Source: an uncultured bacterium (GTDB lineage Bacteria > Verrucomicrobiota > Kiritimatiellia > RFP12 > CAIWXQ01). Taken from it: a stretch of DNA of 50,345 nucleotides. A program made the translations under genes and the position numbers. The notes below the pieces were generated by a model, which was given only the letters and a program-made list of their open reading frames with translations, was not told the origin of the DNA and did not search any database. The DNA lies in NCBI GenBank assembly GCA_903916675.1, contig CAIWXQ010000013.1:1-50345 (forward strand). The letters are read 5' to 3'. Shown one piece after another: positions 36,727 to 45,148 of the stretch; the first letter of the stretch is position 1; every line of letters begins with the position of its first letter.

Positions 36727-36911
36727 CGGGATTCTCCAAGGTTGAACGTGTACACGACAGGCGACACCTGCCATTTCTATATTTTACCAGCAATCGCCCA
36801 GCCTTCGCAAGGTGCGGTAGGTGGCGAGCAGGGTGTCAATTTGCAAATGCAGCAGGTCTGGCGGTCCTGCCCTGCCTTTGCGAATCCTGCGGTAACAGTA
36901 CAAATTGATAC

Positions 36912-36925
36912 GCCACCCGGGTGGC
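36912..36925. repeat. Perfect 14-bp palindrome GCCACCCGGGTGGC
   Basis: It begins 4 bases beyond the 3' end of the acetylesterase gene and could be part of a transcript end. CAAATTGA (36901-36908) is inverted as TCAATTTG (36837-36844), enclosing a further GCAGG/CCTGC pair. Confidence 0.5.
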
Positions 36926-36928
36926 AGA

Positions 36929-38782
36929 TCATCCCAGGATTTCCGGCAGCAGGACGCTGTACCGCCGGCGGCGCAGGGTAGCGGCGGCGATGCCGGTGCG
37001 TTCCAGGCGCAGGAACACGCCCCAGGTAGAGCCGTGTGATCCGAGCGCCACCAGCACCGTGTGCCGCCCGGCTTTGGCGGGGAAAGGGATGGCGGCGTCC
37101 TCGGGATGGGCGGGATTTGTTCCCTTGGGGTCGCAGAAGGCTTCCTTGCGGTCCAGCCAGACCTTGACCGGACCATCGTACCCAAACAACAGGCGGAGCT
37201 TCATCGGTATTACGCAGCGGAAATCGAAGGCGTAGTACACGAGGGCCTCGCCAGCTGGGCCAAGTTCCAGATGGCGGTCGCAGAAGGTGCCGGAGAATTG
37301 CCGCGGTGTGAGGTCCAGCCGGGACGGAAAGCGCAGCTTGCGGATGTCCGCACCCGGCAGGATAGGGCTCACGCGCAGCACGGTGACAAAGGGTGTCAAG
37401 GCGCGCGGCTTGGTTGTCAGGATCGGCAGCGGCCCGAAGGCGGGCAGCGCACGGCCGGCGCGATCCGTGACGTTGCAGTACGGGTCAAAACCCGCACCGT
37501 AGCTGACACTGCCGGCGATGACCGCAGAGTCGGCTACAATGTCAATGTGCAGGACGGCGCAATCACCGGCGAGGTCCGTGCGATAGGAACGCAGGTTGCA
37601 ATTCTCCAGGCTGAAGCCCGCCGGCAGGCCGGCGGCAGCTAGTCCGCCCGCCGCATTCCGGAAGCGCACGACGATGTCAGCCTGCCTGCTGACCGGATTG
37701 GTCCTGAACCGGATGTCGCGCACATCGATCGGCGGGAGGCCGGCCGATTTTTCCTCACGCAGCACGCGCATGGCCTGCGCCGCGCGGCATCCCAACCGGT
37801 TCTGGCCTGCGCCGCTGATGTGGATGTCGTCGTCCATGGGCAGGTCAATTGCCGGTACGACGGTCAGCCGCGGAATGAGCCTCGGCAGCAGGCGCTGCTG
37901 TTCGCGGATCGCATTCCAGTGCGCGCCGTCACCGGCACGGCAGACACGGCCGATCTGAACGAGGACGACCGGCAGGCGCGGACCGCGGAAGTCGCGCCGC
38001 ATGGCGCGCACGAGCCGCACCATGCGCGGCGTGTAGGCAGCGATCGTTTCGGGCTCAGCGTCGCTGCACCCCTGGTACCAGAACACGCCGGCCACGGCGC
38101 CGCCGTTCTTGCGCACGCGCCGGCACATGGCGCCGTACAGGCTGCGTCCGCCGAGTTTCTTCTTCGTCGGATCCCACTGGCTCATGCTGGAGCCGCCATG
38201 GCCGCAGGCGATGAGCCCCTGCGGTACTCCGGTGGCCTTGAGCAACGACTGGCCGAAGGCTACGCCAGGCCCTACGCCGGTGTGGGTTTGCATCTTGTGG
38301 CGCGTGGCCGTGGGGGAGCCGCTGTGCACCGTGTCCACGGCGCACCAGGGCGTGTGCAGCGGATCGGTTGCAACATCCCAGTCGTCGGTCATGTAGAAGG
38401 CCCGGACTTGGTTCACGGGCGGCAGCTTGTGGCAGAGCCAACCAATCCCCTCCATGTTGGACTGCCCGGCCAGAACCCAGACATCGCCCACCAGCACGTC
38501 GCGGACGCGGGTCTCTCCCCGCGTGACGCCGCGCTCACGGATGCGCAGCACGATGTCGTACGGCCCGCCGGTCCGCAACCCGTCGAGCCGGGCGGCGAAC
38601 TTCCGTTTGCGCGCCGCGCCCACGCGTTTCCAGTTCCATCCTGGTAGCGTCCGCCCTCCGAGTCGCACGTGCGCCTCTACTGCTCCGGCAACCCGGCAGA
38701 CGCCGGCCGTGCGGGCTTGGCTGACGCCGGCCCTGTTGCGCTGCAGCACCATGTGGCTGAAAAGGCCTTCGGTAATTTGCAC
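36929..38782 (-). CDS. SASA/SGNH-type esterase (sialate O-acetylesterase-like)
   Basis: A 617-residue protein starting at GTG 38782 with GGGAG nine bases upstream. The core is VLVGDVWVLAGQSNMEG, the block I of the SASA/CE6 carbohydrate esterase group, with nucleophile Ser108. ACGHGGSSMSQW and GVFWYQGCSDAE follow as further blocks, and DDIHISGAGQNRLG supplies the C-terminal Asp-x-x-His. After about residue 370 comes a beta-rich region, then a last 130-residue module (KLRFPSRLDLTPRQ... to the end) that looks like a binding domain. These enzymes remove acetyl groups from sugars. No clear signal peptide is present. It is divergent from the flavodoxin gene. Confidence 0.85.
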   Translation of the reverse strand: MQITEGLFSHMVLQRNRAGVSQARTAGVCRVAGAVEAHVRLGGRTLPGWNWKRVGAARKRKFAARLDGLRTGGPYDIVLRIRERGVTRGETRVRDVLVGDVWVLAGQSNMEGIGWLCHKLPPVNQVRAFYMTDDWDVATDPLHTPWCAVDTVHSGSPTATRHKMQTHTGVGPGVAFGQSLLKATGVPQGLIACGHGGSSMSQWDPTKKKLGGRSLYGAMCRRVRKNGGAVAGVFWYQGCSDAEPETIAAYTPRMVRLVRAMRRDFRGPRLPVVLVQIGRVCRAGDGAHWNAIREQQRLLPRLIPRLTVVPAIDLPMDDDIHISGAGQNRLGCRAAQAMRVLREEKSAGLPPIDVRDIRFRTNPVSRQADIVVRFRNAAGGLAAAGLPAGFSLENCNLRSYRTDLAGDCAVLHIDIVADSAVIAGSVSYGAGFDPYCNVTDRAGRALPAFGPLPILTTKPRALTPFVTVLRVSPILPGADIRKLRFPSRLDLTPRQFSGTFCDRHLELGPAGEALVYYAFDFRCVIPMKLRLLFGYDGPVKVWLDRKEAFCDPKGTNPAHPEDAAIPFPAKAGRHTVLVALGSHGSTWGVFLRLERTGIAAATLRRRRYSVLLPEILG

Positions 38783-38886
38783 GATGACGGACTCCCGGCT
38801 GCGCCGGCACGCGCGTTTTTTCGCGTCCTGATAGCGCAGGCAACGGATTAGGATAGCGAATGACGACGATTTTTCAACGAGATTTC

Positions 38887-38943
38887 ATATGCAGTCCGGC
38901 GTCGCGCCCGGCGCCGGGGTGCGATAGCATGGGCCCTGCATAT
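38887..38943. promoter_or_regulatory. Inverted repeat ATATGCAG/CTGCATAT before the flavodoxin gene
   Basis: Perfect 8-base arms at 38887-38894 and 38936-38943 enclose a GC-rich 41-base stretch. The right arm ends three bases before the AGGAGGG ribosome site (38947-38953), so pairing could affect translation or mark an operator. Confidence 0.35.
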
Positions 38944-38958
38944 CGCAGGAGGGCTGAC

Positions 38959-39426
38959 ATGAAGACGCTGATCGTGTTCTACTCGCGCACCGGCTGCACG
39001 CGCCGGGTGGCGGAGGCGCTGGCCGCACAACTGGGCGCGGACCTGGAGGAGTTGCGTGAGACGGCGGACCGCAGCGGTGTCAAGGGGTACCTGCTGGCAG
39101 GGCGGGACGCCATGCAGAAGCGGCCGGCCGATCTACTGCCTGTCACGCAGCAGGCGGCGGACTACGACCTGGTGATCGTCGGTACGCCGGTGTGGGCCTT
39201 CACAATGTGCCCTGCGGTTCGCACTTGGCTGCTGCGCGAGGCCACGCAGATGCGGCGTGCGGCGTTCTTCTGTACGCAGGGCGGCAGCGGCGCGGAGCGC
39301 GCCATGCGCGAGATGGAGAAGCTTCTCGGCCGGCCACTGGTGGCGCGCCTGACGCTGCGCGACAAGGATATACGCGCTGGAGCCTGCGATGCCGCGCTGT
39401 CGCAGTTCACGGCGGAATGCCGATGA
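38959..39426 (+). CDS. Flavodoxin-family protein
   Basis: A 155-residue flavodoxin-like protein with a very strong ribosome site (AGGAGGG) before the ATG at 38959. The first strand and phosphate loop read MKTLIVFYSRTGCTRRVAEALA, close to the FMN-binding TxTGxT loop. DLVIVGTPVWAFTMCPAVR holds the Trp-containing second loop and FFCTQGGSGAERAM the third. Such proteins carry electrons or act as NAD(P)H:quinone-type reductases. It stands alone: divergent from the acetylesterase and convergent with chorismate mutase. Confidence 0.88.
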   Translation: MKTLIVFYSRTGCTRRVAEALAAQLGADLEELRETADRSGVKGYLLAGRDAMQKRPADLLPVTQQAADYDLVIVGTPVWAFTMCPAVRTWLLREATQMRRAAFFCTQGGSGAERAMREMEKLLGRPLVARLTLRDKDIRAGACDAALSQFTAECR

Positions 39427-39433
39427 AAGGTAG

Positions 39434-39479
39434 GGCGGCCAGTCCCCTGGCCGCCGCGGCGCGCAAGGGACTGCGCGCC
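39434..39479. terminator. Two tandem hairpins between convergent genes
   Basis: GGCGGCCAG-TCCC-CTGGCCGCC (39434-39455) and GGCGCGCA-6-TGCGCGCC (39458-39479) are perfect 9-bp and 8-bp stems, three bases apart. They lie just after the flavodoxin stop and before the chorismate mutase stop, and probably stop transcription from either side. Confidence 0.65.
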
Positions 39480-39545
39480 CTTGTCCGGCCACACAATTTC
39501 TGAAATCGCCTGCACCGTAATACCAATCGGCGCGCGCCGCTTCGG

Positions 39546-40085
39546 TCACCGCGCTTCCGCCAGCAGCGTTTCGACCTGGATGCTGCGGGCGAGCGGGATG
39601 ATCCAGTTGCGGTAGATAGCGGCCACACGGTCAGAAAAATCGACCGGCAGACTTGCGGCGTGCAATTCGTGAGCCGCAGCCACAGCCCGTGCGACGACCT
39701 GCGCCTCCACGGCGGGCTGCGTGATGGCTTGCTTGATTCCTGCGGCGTCGCGTGTGGCCACGAGTGCGCGGAAGCGCGGCGTCTCGCCGTCGGCCTTGAC
39801 ACGGGCAATCTCCAGCACGATGTGCAGGCGCCGCAGCACGGCGGCGACGACTTCGCGATCAGCTGCCTCACAGGCGGCAGCGTTGTTCATCGTGGAACTC
39901 GCAGGGCAGATCGCGGCCACCTGCTCCGCATACTCTGTCTGGACGCGCGCGGTTAGGCTATCGAGCTCCTCGCTGGCAGGCGGCGGCGTGGCCGGCCCAA
40001 GGCGACTGCGCGCCGCCAGGGCGGCAACAAGCTCGCGGTCGATGCTGGCGATGCGGGCGCGCAATTCGTTCAGATTAGAAGACAT
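39546..40085 (-). CDS. Chorismate mutase (AroQ-like, with insertion)
   Basis: A 179-residue protein. Its start, LNELRARIASIDRELVAALAARSRL, is the first helix of AroQ chorismate mutases, with the catalytic Arg. In ordinary AroQ the same helix runs on to the catalytic Lys within about 15 residues; here the Lys-bearing segment IARVKADGETPRFRALV appears only after about 65 extra residues (Pro-rich, then two helix-like parts). The remainder AVVARAVAAAHELHAA...YRNWIIPLARSIQ resembles the last helix. It lies 66 bases after pheA on the same strand, which supports a role in phenylalanine synthesis (chorismate to prephenate). No clear ribosome site precedes the ATG. Confidence 0.75.
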   Translation of the reverse strand: MSSNLNELRARIASIDRELVAALAARSRLGPATPPPASEELDSLTARVQTEYAEQVAAICPASSTMNNAAACEAADREVVAAVLRRLHIVLEIARVKADGETPRFRALVATRDAAGIKQAITQPAVEAQVVARAVAAAHELHAASLPVDFSDRVAAIYRNWIIPLARSIQVETLLAEAR

Positions 40086-40111
40086 GGCGAGATAATCAGA
40101 GGCAGAGAATG

Positions 40112-40140
40112 CCGGAACCGGATGCTGGCTTCCGTTTTTT
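40112..40140. repeat. CCGGAACCGGAT dyad with T-run
   Basis: CGGAACC and GGCTTCCG form an imperfect hairpin followed by six T on the forward strand, in the pheA-chorismate mutase gap, whose genes run leftward. The inner words match those in the rpsB-tsf repeat at 10229. As a terminator it would act on antisense transcripts. Confidence 0.4.
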
Positions 40141-40151
40141 AGCCGCGTCCG

Positions 40152-41030
40152 TCAAACGACCCTCTTTTTCCCGTCACCCATCCCATAGCAGGGGTAGGTG
40201 CTGATTACGCGGCAGACCTGTGTCTCGCTGGCGAGCGCCTTGAGGGTGCGGCGCAAAGGGAGCGAGTTGCCGGCAGCGTCCACCTCGACGAAGAAGCCGT
40301 AGTCCCACGCGCGGCCGGCGAGGGGACGGCTCTGGATGAAGGTCAGGTTCACGCCATTGCGGTCGAACGGCGCCAGTGCTGCGAGCAGTGCGCCGGGGCA
40401 GTCGTGCAGGATCAGGTAGATGAGCGTGCGCGTCCGGGGGCGGGCGGCGTCCTTCGGCTTGGGGAGCGCGATGCGCGGTCCCGTGGGCGCGGTCAGCACC
40501 AGGAAGCGCGTGGCGTTGTTGGCCATGTCCTGGATGTCGGGCGCGAGGATCCGCAGGCAATGGAGGCCGATGGCTACCTGGCCGGCGACCGCGGCGGCAC
40601 GGCGCTCGGCGGCGGCGCGGCGGGCGGCCTCTGCAGTGCTGGCCACAGGAACGAGATCCGCATGGGGCAGGTGGCGGTGCAGCCACTGTTCGCACTGCCC
40701 CAGCACCTGCGGATGGCTGTAGACAGTGCGCACGTCGTTGAGGGAGATCAGCTGCGGTCGTGCGGCGAGGTGGTTGCGGATGGGCGTGTCAAATGCCTCC
40801 CGCACAACCACATTGGTTCGCTGCGCAAGCAGGTCAAGGGTCTGCGTCACCGGCCCCTCAAGGGAGTTCTCGACCGGCACCAGGGCGGCGTCCACGCCGG
40901 CAAGCGCCTCGACCACTTCCCGCAGCGTGCGGCAGGGACGGGGCGTGAAGCGCGGACCGAAGCGCCGGATGCAGGCCTCGTGGGAGTGAGTCCCTTCGGG
41001 GCCAAGAAAAGCGATGTTCATGTGAGGCAT
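40152..41030 (-). CDS. pheA: Prephenate dehydratase
   Basis: A 292-residue enzyme converting prephenate to phenylpyruvate. The periplasmic-binding-protein-like PDT domain shows IAFLGPEGTHSHEA, VPVENSLEGPV, YSHPQVLGQCEQWL and the catalytic NNATRFLVL. A C-terminal ACT domain follows (IYLILHDCPGALLAALAPF; LTFIQSRPLAGRAWDYGFFVEVD), where phenylalanine should bind for feedback inhibition. No chorismate mutase domain is fused; that activity is the next gene. Two ATGs, 41030 and 41021, are possible starts, and neither has a strong ribosome site. Upstream lies palindrome copy 4. Confidence 0.96.
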   Translation of the reverse strand: MPHMNIAFLGPEGTHSHEACIRRFGPRFTPRPCRTLREVVEALAGVDAALVPVENSLEGPVTQTLDLLAQRTNVVVREAFDTPIRNHLAARPQLISLNDVRTVYSHPQVLGQCEQWLHRHLPHADLVPVASTAEAARRAAAERRAAAVAGQVAIGLHCLRILAPDIQDMANNATRFLVLTAPTGPRIALPKPKDAARPRTRTLIYLILHDCPGALLAALAPFDRNGVNLTFIQSRPLAGRAWDYGFFVEVDAAGNSLPLRRTLKALASETQVCRVISTYPCYGMGDGKKRVV

Positions 41031-41082
41031 GGCATCCGATTACAGCAGAAACAAGGGGGTGGCGTCAACACATGGCGGCCGG

Positions 41083-41212
41083 ACAATGCGGGACACGAAG
41101 GAAAGGAAGCAGGTGGGCGAAGAACACGAAGGTGAGAACCTGCGCGCTCCGCGCGCCGAATCCTCCTTTGTGGTCTTCGATTCTTCTTCTCCCCCTTCGT
41201 GTCCCGCATTGT
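41083..41212. repeat. ACGAAG-type long palindrome, copy 4, with perfect 19-bp ends
   Basis: ACAATGCGGGACACGAAGG (41083-41101) and its exact complement CCTTCGTGTCCCGCATTGT (41194-41212) bound a 130-base gene-free palindrome. The interior has GAACACGAAGG and CCTTTGTGGTCTTCG arms and a CTGCGCGCTCCGCGCGC apex. It is the best-preserved copy and lies in the divergent spacer between pheA and rlmI. Confidence 0.8.
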
Positions 41213-41267
41213 TTGCTCCAAATTCTTTCCACTTGTCTTTGCCGGCTTCAGCGGGGAAACTGCGGAC

Positions 41268-42461
41268 ATGACCACGATCTTCCTCAAGCAGGGGCGCGAC
41301 CACACCGTGCTGCGGCATCATCCTTGGATTTTCTCCGGCGGCGTGGCGCGGCAGGAGGGTTCGGACCCGGCCTTGGGCGAGACCGTGGAGGTGCGCAACG
41401 ACGAGGGCGAACCGATGGGGCTCGGCGCGTGGTCGCCCACATCGCAGATCCGCATCCGCATGTGGATGTTTGGCGCAGGCGGTGTTGTGGACGCGGCTTT
41501 TTTTGCGGAGCGGATCGCGGACGCGCTGGTCGCGCGCGAGGCGCTGCCGGCCAGCCGGCGTGACACGGATGCGCTGCGGCTGATTAATGCGGAGTCCGAC
41601 GGCCTGCCGGGGCTGGTGGTGGACCGCTACGGCGACTTTCTGGTCTGCCAGTTCGCCGCGGCTGGCGTGGAGCGCTGGAAGGCGGAGATCGTGGCAGCGC
41701 TGCAGGAACTGCATCCGTGCAAGGGGATTTACGAGCGATCAGACCTCGACGTGCGCGAGCGTGAAGGGCTGCAGCCGGCCAGGGGTGTGCTGGCAGGCGA
41801 GGAGCCGCCGGCGTGCGTGGAGATCCGGGAGAATGGTTGCCGCTACGGCGTGGACGTGAAGGCAGGGCACAAGACCGGCTTCTACCTCGACCAGCGCGAC
41901 AACCGCGCCGCTGTGGCGGCCTTTGCCGACGGCCGCGAGGTGCTCAACGCCTTTGCCTACACCGGCGGGTTCGGCATTGCGGCGCAGCGGGCGGGCGCCG
42001 TGGCTGTGACGCACGTGGACCTCTCGGCCCCGGCACTGGCACTGGCACGCGCCAACACGGCGCGCAACGGGCTGGACGAGGCCAAGGCGGAGTTCGTCGA
42101 GGGGAACGTCTTCGAGGTGCTGCGGAAATTCCGCGACGCGCGGCGGTCGTTCGACCTCGTGGTGCTCGATCCGCCGAAATTCGTGGAATCCAAGGGGCAT
42201 CTGATGGCTGCGGCCCGCGGCTACAAGGACATCAATCTGCTGGGGTTCAAGCTGCTGCGTCCCGGCGGCATGCTAGCGACTTTTTCCTGCTCCGGCCTGA
42301 TGCCGCCGGATTTGTTCCAGAAGATCGTGACTGATGCCGCCTGCGACGCCCGGCGCGAAGTGCAGCTCCTGCAGCGGCTCGAACAAGCGCCGGATCATGC
42401 CGAGAGCCTGGCGTTCCCCGAGGGACTCTACCTTAAGGGACTGCTCTGCCGGGTGCGATAG
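41268..42461 (+). CDS. rlmI: 23S rRNA (cytosine-C5)-methyltransferase, RlmI-like
   Basis: A 397-residue SAM-dependent methyltransferase, the same size as RlmI (YccW). I chose the ATG at 41268 because it gives the PUA-like start FLKQGRDHTVLRHHPWIFSGG. A central EEHAD-like linker precedes the Rossmann methyltransferase: NAFAYTGGFGIAA (SAM loop), DLVVLDPPKF and FSCSGLM with the catalytic Cys. GFYLDQRDNR is typical of the YccW family. It would methylate one cytosine of 23S rRNA. The ribosome site is weak, and the gene begins 55 bases after palindrome copy 4. Confidence 0.9.
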   Translation: MTTIFLKQGRDHTVLRHHPWIFSGGVARQEGSDPALGETVEVRNDEGEPMGLGAWSPTSQIRIRMWMFGAGGVVDAAFFAERIADALVAREALPASRRDTDALRLINAESDGLPGLVVDRYGDFLVCQFAAAGVERWKAEIVAALQELHPCKGIYERSDLDVREREGLQPARGVLAGEEPPACVEIRENGCRYGVDVKAGHKTGFYLDQRDNRAAVAAFADGREVLNAFAYTGGFGIAAQRAGAVAVTHVDLSAPALALARANTARNGLDEAKAEFVEGNVFEVLRKFRDARRSFDLVVLDPPKFVESKGHLMAAARGYKDINLLGFKLLRPGGMLATFSCSGLMPPDLFQKIVTDAACDARREVQLLQRLEQAPDHAESLAFPEGLYLKGLLCRVR

Positions 42462-42503
42462 GTCGTAGCACAAGATTTCCACGGTTGGTATCATACGCGC
42501 ACG

Positions 42504-43652
42504 ATGACCATGACACCCCGCGAACGATTGCTCGCCACACTGCGCGGCCAGATCGCCGACCGTGTGCCGGTTGCGCCTTTTGTGCAGGAAGAGTATCTGT
42601 CGTTCTATTACCCGCACAAAGCCACAGTCGACCGGGTTATCGACGCCGTCGAGCTGGCCAGCGAACTCGATTTCGACTTGATGGCCAAGCCTCGGGCGCT
42701 CGAAACCCCGCACTTCTTCCGCCGCAGCTACCCCAACTGGGAGCTGCGCCGGATCGAGTCGCGCGGCGGCGGCATGATCCGGCGCCAGCTCGAAATCGTC
42801 ACGCCGGCGCGCACGCTCGTGCAGGAAGAGACCGGACCCGACAGCGGCGCCGCCACCACCGGCGTGCGGTTCCATGTCACGCGCACGCTGCTGCAGGATG
42901 CCGGCGACACGGAGGCATTCCTGAAGTATCTGCCGGCGCTCGGCGACGCCGACCGGCGTGAGATGCGCGAGCTTGCCGCGACGTGGCGTCGAATTCTCGG
43001 CGAACGCGGCGTGCTGGCGCCATGGGGGTTTGCCGGCGTGTTCAACTTCTGCGCCGACCTCTGCGGCCTGGACAATTTTTACGTCGCGCCGTACGAGGAC
43101 GAGCCGCGCTACCGGGAGTTGATGGACCGCGTCGCCCAAGCGATGTGCGCCTATAGCGCCGCGTTCGGCGAGACAGCGATCGATTGCATCGGCATCCAGG
43201 GCCACATGGCTGGTGGGGCGACGACGGGTCCGGATTTCTTCCGCGAGTTCGTGTTGCCGTATGAAAAACGCCTCACCGACGCGATTCACGCAGCCGGCAA
43301 GTTCAGCGTCTATCACAACTGCGGGTGTGCGAAATCGCTGTACGCGAACTACCGGGAACTCGGCATGACCGTCTGGGAGACCGTCTGCGAGCCGCCGCGC
43401 GGCGACAACCGGCTCGCCGATGTCAAGGCCGCGCTGGGCGACAGGATTTGCCTGCTCGGCAACCTTGATCAGGTGGACTTTCTCAAGCGCGCCACGCCTG
43501 CCGAGGTTGCTGCTAGGACACGCGAGATCGTCGCCATCGGTAAGCCCGGCGGCCGGTTCATCTTCGCGGCTTCGGACTACCTGGAGAAGAACACACCCCG
43601 CGAAAATTTCATGGCGATGATTGAGGCGGCGAAAGAAGCCGGACAGTACTAA
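42504..43652 (+). CDS. Uroporphyrinogen decarboxylase-like/MtaA-type methyltransferase
   Basis: A 382-residue URO-D superfamily protein beginning MTMTPRERLLATLRGQIADRVP, the typical start of the corrinoid-methyltransferase branch. The probable zinc motif His-x-Cys is in VYHNCGCAK, and LLGNLDQVDFL and FIFAASDYLEKNTPRENF follow as in that branch. URO-D proper would have an N-terminal RxxxR motif that I do not see. Members of this branch move methyl groups between corrinoid proteins and thiols or demethylate substrates; the substrate is unknown and no corrinoid protein gene is adjacent. It is monocistronic and convergent with exbD. Confidence 0.82.
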   Translation: MTMTPRERLLATLRGQIADRVPVAPFVQEEYLSFYYPHKATVDRVIDAVELASELDFDLMAKPRALETPHFFRRSYPNWELRRIESRGGGMIRRQLEIVTPARTLVQEETGPDSGAATTGVRFHVTRTLLQDAGDTEAFLKYLPALGDADRREMRELAATWRRILGERGVLAPWGFAGVFNFCADLCGLDNFYVAPYEDEPRYRELMDRVAQAMCAYSAAFGETAIDCIGIQGHMAGGATTGPDFFREFVLPYEKRLTDAIHAAGKFSVYHNCGCAKSLYANYRELGMTVWETVCEPPRGDNRLADVKAALGDRICLLGNLDQVDFLKRATPAEVAARTREIVAIGKPGGRFIFAASDYLEKNTPRENFMAMIEAAKEAGQY

Positions 43653-43677
43653 CGGTTGCCGGCCTCGTATCGACCTG

Positions 43678-43694
43678 ACAGGCGGGACGCCTGT
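43678..43694. terminator. Hairpin ACAGGCG-GGA-CGCCTGT
   Basis: A perfect 7-bp stem with a three-base loop between the convergent methyltransferase-like and exbD genes. GGCCGCGGCC and GCGC-rich dyads follow. Its GGCGGGACGCC core nearly matches the hairpin at 28223. Confidence 0.55.
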
Positions 43695-43769
43695 ACTACC
43701 TTGGCCGCGGCCACAGCGCTTATGCGCGCTGATGGCGGGCATCACGGCCGATGCGCCTCCAACGAAGCG

Positions 43770-44210
43770 CTACTTGCGCGCTCCGCGCCGCGTGACGTCG
43801 TCGTGCTTCACTTCCACGCCGATCTTGGTGGCGCCGGCGCGCTTGGCGGCGTCCATGGCCTGGACGACGCGGTCAAAGACCACGTCCTTGTCCGCTGCCA
43901 CGACCACCTGCTGGTTCTCGGGGTCCTTGAGCCGGCGCTGGACAACGGCATCGATGCTGTCGGCCGGCACAGCCTCGCCGTTGATGTAGTAGGCGCCGTC
44001 GCGGGTGACGTTGATCTGCACGAGTTCGCGCTTGTTGACGTCCATGCCCTTAGTCTTGACCTTGGGCGGGTTGATCTTGATCTGCTCCTTGACGAGGTAG
44101 GGCGTCATCACCATGAAGATGATCAGGAGTACGAGCGCGATGTCGATGAACGGGATCATGTTGATCTCCGCCACGACCTCGTATTTCTCTCTGGCAGGGC
44201 CGGTTCTCAT
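43770..44210 (-). CDS. exbD: Biopolymer transport protein ExbD/TolR family
   Basis: A 146-residue protein with a short cytoplasmic start, one membrane helix (INMIPFIDIALVLLIIFMVM, with the conserved functional Asp in FIDI), and a periplasmic domain of alternating strands (INVTRDGAYYINGEAV; QVVVAADKDV). It forms the proton-driven motor with ExbB. The ATG at 44210 lies six bases beyond the end of the exbB stop (44216) and lacks its own ribosome site, which suggests translational coupling. No TonB gene is in this window. Confidence 0.93.
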   Translation of the reverse strand: MRTGPAREKYEVVAEINMIPFIDIALVLLIIFMVMTPYLVKEQIKINPPKVKTKGMDVNKRELVQINVTRDGAYYINGEAVPADSIDAVVQRRLKDPENQQVVVAADKDVVFDRVVQAMDAAKRAGATKIGVEVKHDDVTRRGARK

Positions 44211-44215
44211 GATGT

Positions 44216-44899
44216 TCAGCGCAGATTGGGCTCGCGTACGGGCGGAAGGCGACTGCCGCCGGCAACCACGGCTGGCGGCTCCGCGTGGTTGGCGAGCCAG
44301 TCGACCAGTTCGTAGACCGCCAGGTCCGTCTCCTTGGCGAGGCTCTTGATCTTGTGGACACTGTAGTTGTAGGCCGCCACGGAGGGGATGGCCACCAGCA
44401 GGCCGCAGGCCGTGGTGACGAGCGCCTCGGCAATCCCCCCCGACACGACCTCCGTGCCGCCGCCGCCGCTGATGGCCATGCTGCCGAAGGCCTTGATGAT
44501 GCCGATGACCGTGCCGAGCAGACCGACGAATGGCGCCACGCTGGCGATGGTGCCGAGCGCGGCAACGCCGCCCTCCAGTTCGTGCATCTCCCGCTCGACG
44601 GCGTGTTCCAGCGCGCGTTCGCGGGACTCGCGGCCGCCGCCCTGCTGTTCCAGCACGGCCAGCGCGGCGCGGGCCGCGGGCACCGGGTGCTTGGCGCAGT
44701 AGTTGACGGCGGCGTCGAGTCCGCGCTCCTCGATCACGCGGATCACGTAGCGCACAAACTGGACGGCGTTGCAGCGCGCGCGGCGCAGGGCGCGGAAGCG
44801 ATCGATGAACGTGGCCATGGAAAAGACGGACATGACCGCCAGAACGGCAAGAATGGGCCACCCCTGTGCGAGCATGCCCGCGAGAGAGAAATCGTTCAT
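44216..44899 (-). CDS. exbB: MotA/TolQ/ExbB proton channel family protein
   Basis: A 227-residue protein. The ATG at 44899 follows AGGAAA. The first membrane helix is near residues 10-30 (WPILAVLAVMSVFSMATFIDRF), a long cytoplasmic loop follows, and two helices lie in the conserved GTIASVAPFVGLLGTVIGIIKAF and LVTTACGLLVAIPSVAAYN regions, with the Thr residues that line the proton path. Together with ExbD it energises outer-membrane uptake or cell-envelope processes, which supports a Gram-negative envelope. Confidence 0.94.
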   Translation of the reverse strand: MNDFSLAGMLAQGWPILAVLAVMSVFSMATFIDRFRALRRARCNAVQFVRYVIRVIEERGLDAAVNYCAKHPVPAARAALAVLEQQGGGRESRERALEHAVEREMHELEGGVAALGTIASVAPFVGLLGTVIGIIKAFGSMAISGGGGTEVVSGGIAEALVTTACGLLVAIPSVAAYNYSVHKIKSLAKETDLAVYELVDWLANHAEPPAVVAGGSRLPPVREPNLR

Positions 44900-45034
44900 G
44901 ACGAAAATTTCCTGCGCGGGCGGGGGAATACAGGAAAGAATTGAGAATTCTGAAATTCGCCTGCCGCCGGACGCGACTGTCATAATCCTACAGGAACTGC
45001 GGGATGTCAATGTGCTGCGGCGTGGTGATTGGTC

Positions 45035-45063
45035 TTGAACAGACGGCGGCAGTGCCATAAAGT
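45035..45063 (+). promoter_or_regulatory. Sigma-70-type promoter for the SUMF1-domain gene
   Basis: TTGAAC (45035-45040), a 17-base spacer and TAAAGT (45058-45063) form a good forward promoter in the divergent spacer with exbB, giving a leader of about 80 bases. Confidence 0.55.
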
Positions 45064-45148
45064 TAAAAACTTCTAGAGGATAGTTTGGCAGCATGCGCGC
45101 AAAACGGCGTTCCGCAAAGACAACCGACACACGAAAGGCAAGGACGGC

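Noticed and set aside
41018-41305. Open frames on both strands across palindrome copy 4
   Set aside because: Translations are Lys/Arg/Glu-rich or Ser/Pro-rich readings of the repeated words (RDTK..., HEGE...), differ between strands and lack ribosome sites; the same happens at the other palindromes.
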